DNA from: Zygnema cylindricum
Lineage: Eukaryota > Streptophyta > Zygnematophyceae > Zygnematales > Zygnemataceae
Direction of reading: 5' to 3'
NCBI GenBank assembly: GCA_037447655.1
Contig: JBBHKE010000167.1
Location: 180,745-233,590, forward strand
Length of the DNA: 52,846 bases
Below the pieces are notes generated by a model. It did not search any database and was not told where the DNA came from. It saw nothing but the letters and a program-made list of their open reading frames with translations. Both the position numbers and the translations under genes were made by a program. Below, in pieces: positions 23,650 through 34,900 of this stretch. Each line of letters opens with the position of its first letter. Position 1 is the stretch's first letter.

Positions 23650-25360
23650 CATAGTTCAAAAGTAGGTGACCCTACGCCGATACAATATGCCTATTGTACG
23701 CAAAACATATAATATGCCCTCAATACCTATATTGTAGTGTTGTGTATCGGTAAGGATTTGCCGATAACCGATATGGGCCTTTTTTCGGGTATCCGATAAT
23801 CGATATATTGGTACGATATATCGATATCGGTCTTATCGCCGATAAGTAGCCGATAATATCGGGTACTTATCGGCGATAATGCCGATAACGATAGTTATCG
23901 GCGATAACTGTACGGACCGTATAGATAAATGTACGGCCTGTACACTCAACTGTACGTCTTATTCTCCGGACGTACGAAAACTGTACGTCTTATTCTCCGG
24001 ACGTACGGATCCAGTAAAAACGATGTACCTTTCACATCCGACGCCATGGCTTTGTCCCTTTATTCCTTGAGATCCACTGGGGACCTGCCACGTGTCAACC
24101 TGTCAGCTTTTTTGGCATAAGCTGCCAAAAGAGCCATTCCGGATGCTGGCGCTCACGCTGGCCGTCCGCTCTTGTTTTCTCATTCCAAGTCGTCCGTTCG
24201 ATTTCGGCGGCACGCAGAATGTTATTTTGCGTCCGTTGTACTTTTGTGTGCGCCGTCCTTTTACAGTTCCATGTTCACCAGTTTTTGGTAAAATTACGTA
24301 CATCGCCGTAAAATTTTTGTCCAGTTAACCGGCCAACGTTTATATGCTGCACTTTCCGTAATAAATTGCAGCTAAACGGTAACGACACATATTTTTATAC
24401 GTGGCATGCCACGCTATAAAAAATCAATAAAATAATACAGTATGTTATAACGTGCTATTGTATGCATACTATATATTTTTTAAGTTATCGCCGATATGGA
24501 ATTTGTTGGTCCCAGACCGATATATCGGAATCTCTGACCGTTCGATAACCGATAACTATCGGTATCGGTGTTATCGCGATAAGTTTTTTACCGATACACA
24601 ACACTACTATATTGTATTGGCCGCAAAATGAAATAAAATAGGAATAGGGTTGAGTTGCACATCGTTCGATAGAGAATTAAACGACATGTCTAAATTTTGA
24701 AAAGAAATCGGAAAAAAAATTTTTTTTGTGAGTTTTGAGGGACTTTTTACTTAAACCGTCAGATTTTGACGATCGGACGGTTGCTGATCAAAGTAGGCGA
24801 TTTTAAAAGATCACATGAAAAGCTCATAACACAACTTATGAAAGGACAACCTGTCATATTAGCGTTTGCAATTTTGAGGGCCACACTAAATAAAGCCTCA
24901 AATTTACCAACCAGGCAGTATGGGACGATAAAAAAAAAAAATACCACACTGCCAAAAAAATTACCAAAACCTACGGACCAACCCCGTTGGTGGCTGCAAA
25001 ACAACTTTCCGAAAAAGCTATGAACTGCCCGTACTCTCTCTTGTCGCACTCTCACCGCTCTCCACCGCGCTCATTTTAACTCCATCGCAATTATTTCAAA
25101 ATTTTGTTTGGTTGCCCGTCTGCGTTTTTTTTTTTTCCCCGGTTTTTTTTCCCACGGAATGTCATCCTACGCCGTGTCAGTTCGCTAAAAAATTCGTCCG
25201 GCGGCGTGTGCTGTACTTTGATGTTACGTCAGATTCGGATGTTCGTACAGGAGTGTGCACGACACACACACATACACTATGCCTACGTTGCGCGAGTTTT
25301 GTGCAAAGTTTTGTGCGCTTACCAAAGGCCTACCATAAAAAAACCTACTTTTGAACTATG
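23650..25360. mobile_element. TIR element K (8-bp target duplication), carrying a nested hAT-like copy
   Basis: Perfect 18-bp terminal inverted repeats: catagttcaaaagtaggt at 23650-23667 and its inverse at 25343-25360. An exact 8-bp duplication gttctgta flanks it (23642-23649 and 25361-25368), so it is also hAT-like by target-site criteria. Without the nested copy it is about 830 bp. Internal stretches near 24755-24850 and 25320-25340 recur in a short relative at 50731-51025, showing a second member of the family. No transposase recognised. Confidence 0.8.
23735..24606. mobile_element. hAT-like non-autonomous element, copy 3, full length, nested in K
   Basis: 872 bp, from tagtgttgtgtatcggtaag to ttaccgatacacaacacta, with a perfect 8-bp target duplication ctatattg (23727-23734 and 24607-24614). 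It is inverted relative to copies 1 and 2. Sub-terminal regions are rich in gccgata/tatcggc motifs. Its core is a broken homologue of the ORF region of copy 2. This copy best defines the family's ends. Confidence 0.9.
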
Positions 25361-25834
25361 GTTCTGTACTTTCGGCTTGTACAAATGATATGATTGGTAG
25401 GCACCTCAGTAGATAGGGGTTGTGAGTAGGGCGCGTCGGGGGAATAACACGTACAGTTGAGAGAACTGGCCGTACATTTTTCTGTACGGTCTGTACATAT
25501 ATCGCCGATAGTTATTGATATCGGTGTTATCGCCGATAATAACAGATAAATATCGGTTATTTATGGGCGAATAACAGATAAATATTGGTTATTTATCGGC
25601 GATAACACCGATATCGCTATATTGTACCAATATATCGATTATCGGCTACCCGGAAAAAGGCCCATATCGGTTATCGGGAAATCCTTACCGATGCACAACA
25701 CTACAAAATAAGTAATCGGCCGTTGCGCGTTTGGTGACGTCGGCCGAGGGACACGCCGTTTACGGGGGTGCAGACGGACAGAAAGTCGGCCTATTTAAAG
25801 GTTTTCAAACGGACGACCAAAGGTCTATAATTTG

Positions 25835-25954
25835 TAGTGTTGTGTATCGGTAAGGATTTGCCGATAACCGATATGGGCCTTTTTTCGGGTATCCGATAAT
25901 CGATATATTGGTACGATATATCGACATCGGTCTTATCGCCGATAAGTAGCCGAT
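25835..25954. mobile_element. hAT-like element, truncated end (copy 4)
   Basis: Begins tagtgttgtgtatcggtaaggatttgccgataacc and is nearly identical to the first 120 bp of copy 3 (23735-23854). It then switches abruptly at ccgattttgtaag to unrelated sequence. Only one end is present, so it is a deletion derivative. Confidence 0.8.
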
Positions 25955-26689
25955 TTTGTAAGTGGTTTATGTTTTCAATATTCGAAAGATACATACATTT
26001 TCTTGTTTTGAATACAGTCTGGCTTATAGATACTGTCAACTTTCTTTACATGGATACTATGATATCATTATTTGTGTTAGCCTTCTAGCATCTTTTTCTG
26101 GGATCTTATCATTTAAGAGATGCATCGCCGTTCTCTACAATCAACCTTGCATATTTTTTTTGTATGATTTTTGGGATGTTATTATCTAAAGAGATGTAAC
26201 ATACGAAAATAAAATCCAAGATCAAATCACAGTGTGTGATCCACTGTCAACCATGTAGAAGGAGAGGACATGAAAGGCCGAAACAAGGGAAAAATAATGT
26301 TATAGACTTACAATTTAGCGTGTGGGACTTCAAAGGAAAAAGATAGATGTTAATTTAGACGTACGATTCAATAGTAATAAACCATAGAATCTTCCAGCTA
26401 GAGTTATAGTAGAGTTATTTTAGAACATTTTGTACTTATTTCAAAACATTCGTTAACTGTTACAATGTAGTTTTTGGGAAACCATTGAAATTTGTCGGAG
26501 GTGTACAATTATGGGTGGTGTAAACAAACGAAATCAATAATTTAATGACTTTAGTCGATCTATTCAATTTTAAAGAAATTCTACAAAATTATGCAATCAA
26601 AGTTTTTTCTTACAAATTGTTCATTCATGTAGAGCTCCATGACTTTATTACCCTTGTTTGATGACAATACTTTCTAAATAAGTAGATAT

Positions 26690-26880
26690 ATGTATATATG
26701 TATCGTATGTATATGCATAATATGGATAATATGTATCATATGTATGATATGTCAAATATGTATAATGTGTATAATATGTATAATATGTATAATACGTATA
26801 ATATGTATAAAATGTATAATATGTGTACTATGAGTAAATATGTATGATATGCAAAACATGTATATGTATACGTCTAACTA
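26690..26880. repeat. ATGTAT/ATAATATGT microsatellite
   Basis: Degenerate runs of atgtat and ataatatgt units in AT-rich intergenic DNA. Confidence 0.8.
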
Positions 26881-27277
26881 TATATTATGTAGTATCTTGC
26901 TAAAAATATAGGGTGTAAAATCTGTTCCCACGAAGAAAAATCACATCAGCCCAAAGTCAACTTCTAGTCGCTCTAAATTTGAGATAATTAATATTAAATT
27001 TCTCCAATCCGCATTTTTTTTTTCTTTTCATTTCTCGAATTTGATGAGTTTTACTAATTTTTGGTTAACTTATCTACCTCCTCGAATGTATCATAGAAAC
27101 TTGAGCTATTGCAACTTCAATGGAAATGCCGCGCCAAGCCTCAAGAAGCTAAAAAAATTAAAAATATTGCAAGTTTTTTTTTTATTTGGGTTATTTCTGA
27201 AAGGTTTTCTTTATGTTTTTCACTACGTACGCTGATCTTGTAGAAAGCGCAGCTTAAGATTTTGTCCAACAAATGAG

Positions 27278-27358
27278 GCTAGAAGCTTGTCATTGGCCAA
27301 TGATGCTAGAAGATTGTGATTGGCCAATAATGCTAGAAGATTGTCATTGGCCAATAAT
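27278..27358. repeat. Three tandem 27-bp units, each with ATTGGCCAAT
   Basis: Three consecutive copies of a 27-bp unit (gctagaagattgtcattggc plus caataat) at 27278, 27305 and 27332, differing at a few bases. Each contains a perfect 10-bp palindrome that carries CCAAT on both strands. No gene start is evident nearby. Confidence 0.85.
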
Positions 27359-28068
27359 GGTAGCGGAAATTTTGATTTTAGAGTAGTGAGAGGATGGCTT
27401 TATGAATCCCAAGACAGGAAGGGCCGATAATCGTAAAAGGACAATGTCCGGAACAAGAAGGTACAAAAAAAAAGCGACTACATAAAAAAAACTACATGTA
27501 TCGCTATTAGTGTTTATATTTTTTTAATATTAACACTACTAACGATACACTGTAAAGACTGTGGAGAATTTTCCACTATTATTGACTAGACAGCTGAAAT
27601 ATTATACATTTCTAGACTAAATTAAAGTGATTAGTAAAACTAAAAACGACAGTAAGTGATAAGAAAACTGAAAAAATAGACTAAAACTGAAACTGAACTC
27701 GAAACTACAACTTAATAGTAAAAACAGTTCGGTAACATCCCTAGCATTTGTGATTTTGATTGTCCAACAGATATTTATCCGACAACGGATTAAAGGGGTA
27801 TCTGGACAAATTTCTCGGAAGCTTCCCGGAAATTGTCAGTTTGTGAGTATAAAAAAATCCGATCCTTTTGTATTTTGAAAGAAATATCAATAAAAGAAGT
27901 CAATGATTTCTTGCATTTAGAATTTCTGAAATGAATTTCATATCATAATTCCTTTTTTGTCATAATTACATTGTTATCATGGAAATTATTTTCGTTGGTC
28001 TGATAAAAAGTATCCGAATACATTCAGAACTAAACTAATTTTAATTTCATACCATTTTATTAACTCTA

Positions 28069-28192
28069 CCTCTCTCTCTCTCCCTCTCTCGTTCTCTCTT
28101 TCACTCTCTCTCTCTCTTGCTTTCTCTCTCTTGCTTTCTCTCTCTCTCTCTCTTTCACTCTCTCTCTCTCTTGCCTTCTCTCTCTCTCTCTA
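28069..28192. repeat. (CT)n microsatellite
   Basis: CT dinucleotide tract with interruptions (cttgctttctctc units), intergenic. Confidence 0.85.
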
Positions 28193-28644
28193 AATGTCAA
28201 CCAATGTTGCAATCAAACTTTAGATTTCTGTACCAAAAGGTTGTTTCACAAAATACATGTTAATTCAGTCGTAAGGACATGACCAATATTGAAATTTTAG
28301 ATATTCAATGCTCAATGTTGAAATGGTCAAAGTTGAAATGGTTAATGCTGAAAATCGAATATACATTGAAATGTCATTGATTTATCAATGGCGACAATGG
28401 AATCCCAAAGAAACATCCATCGATGTTAAAAGTTATTGCTTGAATCTCTTGTCAAATAAAATTTGGGTGTTCATTCTTATCGAGGTTCAATGAGCTTCAG
28501 TAATATCAACTAAACTCTACATAAAACAAAAAAAAAAATCTATAGAAGGTCATGAAGACATACATTTTATTGTGCACAAGTCATGTGAGTTCTGCATAAG
28601 GCTTTGAAGGTTAACGGTAGTGTTTAAACCCAGCTGTTGTGCTT

Positions 28645-28845
28645 AACACTGTCAATTGCTATTAGAGTTGATCGTTGTAATTCAAGTGAGTGTATTTTTG
28701 ATCCAAAATCGTAAATAAGTGCTGATAACACTATTAGTTGAGTGGTTCATAACGAGACAGGCGGCAAAACAAACGTTAGCGAAGTTCATTCCACTAGAGG
28801 ATCTACACTAATAGTCCACTAACTCTAATAGAGATGGGCGGTGTA
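28645..28845. mobile_element. MITE of the TACACCG family beyond the 3' end of the G8 gene
   Basis: Left end aacactgtcaattgctattagagtt, right end aactctaatagagatgggcggtgta: imperfect inverted repeats matching the family. About 201 bp, non-coding, just downstream of the last open frame of the minus-strand G8 gene. Confidence 0.7.
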
Positions 28846-28985
28846 CTTCTACAAGGTCTGTCTTTTAAAATTTGAAAGTGTAGTCCTAGTGTTTGGGCCG
28901 TTGGGAGTTTGGGCATAACAAACGCTACAAGACAAAGCATTTCTACTAGTGTTGATAACATTAATTGAGCCATATTGAAGCAAAA

Positions 28986-31900
28986 TCATGAAGTGATGTC
29001 AAGACAAAGGAACAATAGACAGCAAGCCGTCGCGTCAACCACACTAAACAATACGGAAAATTCCTCTTTAATCCAAATGATGCCTTTACATGAGCGGCAG
29101 CGTACAAATAAATTAGAAATGTGAAAAGCAAATTTAAGATTACCAATATCATTCATGGATGCACAAAAAGTTACAAGGGCGGTAAGTTTAAAAACTGGCA
29201 TGCCTTTTTGAACTATGATGAAATTGGTTAGAATGTAAGAATTTGGACTTACTTTTACAGAAAAACTTGGATTGAATGAGGAGCCGAGGAATTCCTGCGT
29301 TGTGACAACAACTAACCCTGCTGTCACTCCTGGTGAGCTGCAATTATTATTGTAGTTTGTGAACCTACAAAAAAATAGTGAAGGAGATCAGGAAATATTG
29401 CAACTGTAGAACAATAAATCTCCAATTTTGCTGCAAAGAAACACTTTTGGCATACTCGTACATTTTTTCTGCATCGCAAGATTGGGCTTTCGGAAACTAA
29501 CAACTCAACGCTGAAGTTTAATAAAAATATATATTTGGTGATGATGAAGTAAAAAGCAGGTAGCTGAACAAACCTGCAGTAAGCGACTCTGTTTGGAAAT
29601 GTATGTCCAGTGGTTTCCCGCTCCTGGCTTATTGCAATTCCATAATAAGGGTCTTTCAAGTATCCAAGTTGGTATCGTCCAGGAGTGCCAGGTGGCAATG
29701 GCATACTGAACCGGCCAATCCATGAACGTCACGTTATACATTTACGATTTTTGCGAGAGGGATCTTTGTCCAATTTTTTGGAATCCAAAGATGGTCATAT
29801 AATTGGAAACACATATACCATCTAAGTATTACGCTTATTATTGTAAAATAGGCGTAGAGTATGAGCTAAAACAAATACGTCTCTAATTGTTTTCGCATAC
29901 TAGACAGAAAATGGGAAGTCACATGGCAAAAATAGGTCTCATCATGTCCAGGATAAGTGTCAAAGAAGAAGGAGATTCTATTCAAAAAAAGCAATGGTTC
30001 AACCATCTAGGTACAACTAGAAAGCAAGATTGAAATGAAAAACATTTGACGTCCACTAAAGGTAAGCCACTCAATCCGGAATGGCTAAACTGGAACACGA
30101 CAAAAAATCGAGTCATTATTGGCGTTTAAAAGTAATGAGTGGTTTTTTTGATTCTGGAGGATACACGGCGGCAGGAATACATTTCTCAAATGTGGCTTCA
30201 AAATAATTTTTTGTATCCTCGATGCCCGTAATAACAGGAGATTCAAAAAAGCTGGCCCTTATAGATAATGTGCATTTTGTAATTTGTAGCAAACACGGAG
30301 CGCCATTTCCCAGTCAAAATTGAAACGTTAAAAAAAAAAAAACGGAAAAGAAACGGAACGACTATTCTTTGGGCGGATTTCCGTCACGAATATATGTAAT
30401 CTGTTTCGCTGTCGGGACGTAAACGTTGACCGTCCTTACTTACGCTTCCGTAAAAATTACCGTAAAAGTTAGACATACGACAGCAAAAGAAACGTATAAC
30501 ATATTTGTAACGGAAATCCACCCTTTCCTTGTAACAGGCAGACGATGGATTACTCACTCGCAGCCAGAAACTGGCATACAGTTGGCATAGACACCGCCAA
30601 CATCCACCACGTGGCAGTAAGCCGGATTTCCGTAATTTGTCGTGACACCGACAAAACGTGAACGCTCCACAAGTATGTCACGTGTCTCCATCAAATTGAT
30701 TCCTAAAGCATTATCTGCGAAAGTACCCGAAATTGTAATGGAATTGGTGTTGTGAAAAAACGCTCTGCAAAAATATAGTCGGTAGAGGATGTCAAAACTG
30801 ATGTTCTTATGTTGTCAAAACAACAAAATTTCAAAAATTCTGACATAGTACAACAGCTGGGAAATAAAGTTGTCAGAATCAAGATTTTTAAGAAAGGGAA
30901 AGACTAACAAACTGACAACTGTATGACTTACCCTTGTCTATTTTTGTAGAACAAAAAATTTCGCATATAAGGGCGTGGCACCTGTAGTTCATATCCAAAG
31001 CAACAATCAAACTCTTAATTTCTTTATCCTCATAAAAGAAGGCAAAAAAAAAAAAAAAAACAGTGAAGTCGTTATCAAAAATGCTTAAAATTCCATAGCA
31101 GGGACACGAACTTCTCTCACTTACAAACTCACAAATTTCTAAACAGTGACCTAAAGTGTGTTTCTCAAAAGCCGAAAATCTGAGTCAGAGATAAAATAAA
31201 ATACGAGGCATAAGAAAATCTGATATCAGTAAGTCTGATATAAGTCAGAGAATAAAATAAGTACCAGGGAAAGGCAAAGGTGGTGTTTATCTACTGACAT
31301 TTTGTGGCATGTATCTACCAGGATATGTCTTGAGGCCTGCAAACTTGCAGGAATGAGCCACATTTCCTTCGAATATACCCAGAGGAGCTTTTCGAGGAGA
31401 GATAAGTCTCAAGGATGGGATGGAAAGGGACATTCCGGAGACTTTAGCTTCTGCTTGGAGCCAAAATCTGCAGTAAAGTCCAAAGCAAAAAGGATTTTTT
31501 TGAGCTGAGCTAAATTGAACTGAATTGAACGGCATTTCCCTGAATTGAGGGAATGGGAAGGATTGACTGAATGAAACTGAATTGAGTTTACTTAAACCGA
31601 ATTTAAAATTGGGCTAAATTGAACTAAATCGGACTGAGTTGAACTGAATTGAACTAAATTGAACCAAAATTGAACTGAATTGAGCTATATCGAACTGACT
31701 TGAATGAATTGAACTCTGAATCGAACCACAATTGAACTGAATTGAGCTATATCGAACTGACTTGAATGTATTGAACTCTGAATCGAACCACAATTGAACT
31801 GAATTGAGCTAAATTAAACTCAATTGAACTCAAGCGAACTGAATTGAGCTGAATTGAATCGATTTGAACTGAATTGACCTGAATTGACCTGAACTGAAAC

Positions 31901-34900
31901 TGAGTTCAACTGAGAATGGATGAAAACTGGAATCAGACGGAAGAACTGTCTGACTAGAGTAGACTGGACTAGCTTGAACTGAATTGAACTGAAAAGAACT
32001 GAACAAAGGGCACTAATGGAAAGGGGGAACAGAGAAACCGAATACGATTTCATTTAAAACTGCGTATTGATCAAGCAACAACTGAGAAGAGAGTGGAAGG
32101 AACAAAAGAACGTTGTGAGAGGTTAAAAACACATGTTCAGTACTATTTTTTATGCCAAATTTTATTTGTTTTTTATGTCAAATTTTATTTTTTCTTTTAG
32201 TTTCTTTTTGTTTGAGGAATATGAAGCAGTAAATGCATTTACCCAGCGTCGCCCGCACCGATTCCCCTATTGTTTATATAGTTATTGGAAGGAGATGTAA
32301 TCCAAAAGGTGGAAGGTTGATTGTCGGTTCCGCGTGGAGGAATACGGAGCTTAACTGAAAAATGTGAAAAGGTCATCACTGATAAAATGAAACCACCATC
32401 AACCAAATTGAAAAGGAAAAAAAAAAACGAAAAGAAGACGAGAAGACGAAAAAGAAGAAGATGTAGAAGAAGTAGACTGACACTAAGAACTGAATCGATA
32501 AAACCTGGATAACAAAAGTGAAAATTGGTGTTGTACTCAAACAAGGAAATTTATAATGGTGTGAAATCTAAATCATACGAAAACTCGGTATTGATTTCAC
32601 GTAAGTTCGTCGCAAAAATGACAAGAAAATGGGAGATTTGAATGGGATTACTCAAAAAAAGTTGAACTTTTATTGCAGTTTTTCACTCACCAACGTTGGA
32701 AGTAATGCCAATATTTGACACAAATGTGTTGTTTTGCTCTCCTCCTTCTTCCACCACGTAACAATGCCCGGAAATACCGTAAGCAACATTATGCCCCAAA
32801 GTAATATTGTGGCTAGCATGAACGACAATACATCGCTGGAAAAGACAAAAAATAAAGAACAAAGAGACCCAAAAAAAAAAACAGAAAGGGCGGGAGGAAC
32901 AATCAAATGTTAAGTTAGGGCTAAAGTGAGAGAAGCCAAGTTTTAAAATAGAATGTCCAAGTTTCGGGATTGTCCATTCGATATATGTTTTTGCTTTTGA
33001 GAAAGATGAGAACGATAAGGCAAGAAAGATGAAAAAGATAAGGCAACAAAGATAAGACAACAAAGATAAGACAACAAAGATAAGACAACAAAGATAAGAC
33101 AAGAATTATAAGACAAGAAAGAAAAGACAAGAAAATTATAAGAAGGATGAGAAAGATGAGAAGGACGAGAAAGAAAAGACAAGAAAGACATGAGAAAGAT
33201 GAGAGAGACACGAAAGATAAGACGAGAAAAATAAGAAAAGAAAGATAAGATGACAAAGACAAGACGAGAAAGATAAGACGAGAAAGACAAGACGAGAAAT
33301 ATAAGACTAGAAAGATAAGAGGAGAAAGATAAGTTGAGAAAGATAAGACGAGAAAATCTCGAACATCTCTAAAACCTCGAAAACCTCGAACATCTCACTT
33401 GTTTCGTGTCGTGAAACGAGTTTTTTTGGCAAACCGTATCCGGACTGTTTCCAATCACATGGAAATGTAGACTGTAACGGCCCAAACAGCCCTGCTGCCC
33501 CATTTTCGAAAACTCCACTCCCTCGATAATCTGCGGCGGATAGGGAGTGTGGTATACCATAAAATGTCCGCCTGCCAAAAGCAAAAATAGTCATATATGA
33601 TAAAATAGTAACACTAATAGAAGTATAGGGTGTAAATGGGGCACAAAACATGGGAGGAAAAGGAATAAGGGTTCAACATTGGTGTGGTTACACTGATTTG
33701 AACGGAAAGTCCGGACGGAAATTGAGAAGAGGGGAGAGGGAGGGAGGGAGGGGGCAGGAAAGAGGGGGGGGGAGAGAGAAGGGGGAAGAGAGAGGGAAAG
33801 AGAGAGAGGGACAGAGAGGAGAGGGACAGAGAGAGGAGAGGGATAGAGAGAGGAGAGGGGGAGAGAAGAGGGAAGAGAGAGGACAAAAGGGGAAGGGGGG
33901 GAGGGAGGCGAGGGAGGGAGGGAAGGAAGAAAGGAGAGGGAGAGGGAGAGGGGTAGGCAGAGAGAGGGGGGGGAGAGAGAGGGAAAGGAGAGGAGAGAGA
34001 GAGGGAGAGGGGGAGGGGGAGGGGGAGGGAGATCCCCTAGAAACGTCTACATTCAATATCAAACTAATGAAAAAGTTTAACCATTTCGCCTAGTAGAGGA
34101 AAGAAACTTACCATAGTATTGATAGGGAGACCTCTCGTCGGTTCCCGTTATGACTATGTTTCTCGAAAGAAGAATGACTTCGGCTCTCTCGTCAATCTTA
34201 GTTTCGTCGACTCCATCAGAAACTAATTCTCCATTGTGTGAATATAACAATTTCCGGTCGAGAGTTATTTCCACCCCATTTTCTGTTGCTTTCACTGTAG
34301 TGGCAACCTCGGTATGAATGTGAACGTATTGGTATGAACGTGAATATATTTGGTATAAATTTGAATATATTTGGTAAGAATATAAATATATTTGGTATGA
34401 ATGTGGAAAAATGGCGATCTATTTAAGGAATAAAACAAACCAAAACTAAACTACACCAAACAAAAGAGAAAAAAACTAGAATAAAGAAAACTAAACAAAA
34501 CCAAACAAAGCAAAGCAGATCCAAACTCAACAAACTGAAACTAAACAAAAAAAAAACCAAAGCAAACCAAACATAACAACAACAAATAAAAAAAGAAAGA
34601 AAGGAATTTTAAACATCCCCTTTTTAAAATTTTCACCTCTGACAACCACCAAAAGTAGAAAAGAAAGAGGTAACGACGAACCTCGATTGATTTTTCTTCT
34701 CTCTGACTGCTTGTAATTGTAGTCCGTTGAAGCGATCACAATGTCACTCCCAACCGGCCAATTTACGGCCATCGGATCGTCCAAATAGATCAGTCTGGTT
34801 CCGGCAGCTGCCGTACTCGCCAGCTGGCACCAAGAAGGTGTCAGAGCGCCACCTGGCATTCCATGAAGCTCCACTTGACCACCAACCTGGACTCAAACCA

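Larger units (their letters stand above)
23587..25421. repeat. 58-bp direct repeat flanking element K (23587-23644 and 25364-25421)
   Basis: Both copies read ctgtactttcggcttgtac, then aaatgat(c/a)tgattgg, then taggcacctcagtagatagg and ggtt, with one mismatch. Removing element K and one copy of its 8-bp target duplication places the two copies directly next to each other. This looks like a pre-existing tandem duplication into whose junction K inserted, rather than an unusually long target duplication. Confidence 0.8.
22992..25703. mobile_element. hAT-like non-autonomous element, copy 2, interrupted by element K
   Basis: Left end tagtgttgtgtatcggtaac at 22992; right end cttaccgatgcacaacacta at 25703. 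Flanks caaaatac and caaaataa form a 7/8 8-bp target duplication. After removing K plus its duplication the element is about 990 bp, close to the 872 bp of copy 3. It contains an 87-residue open frame (23283-23546) whose homologue in copy 3 is broken. Confidence 0.75.
25955..28644. other. Gene-free AT-rich region
   Basis: No coding region recognised. Contents: an ATGTAT-type microsatellite (about 26690-26880), three 27-bp tandem units with the palindrome ATTGGCCAAT (27278-27358), a (CT)n tract (about 28069-28190), and a short run of gttgaaatggt repeats near 28310-28345. Open frames here are short and lack recognisable domains. Confidence 0.5.

Noticed and set aside
32921-33290. Minus-strand Ser/Leu/Cys-rich multi-pass membrane-like ORFs
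   Set aside because: Translations of the AAGATAAGAC tandem repeat in the intron between two well-supported G8-gene exons.
33650-34093. 147-codon plus-strand ORF rich in Arg, Glu and Gly
   Set aside because: Polypurine simple repeat within a G8-gene intron, with no domain.
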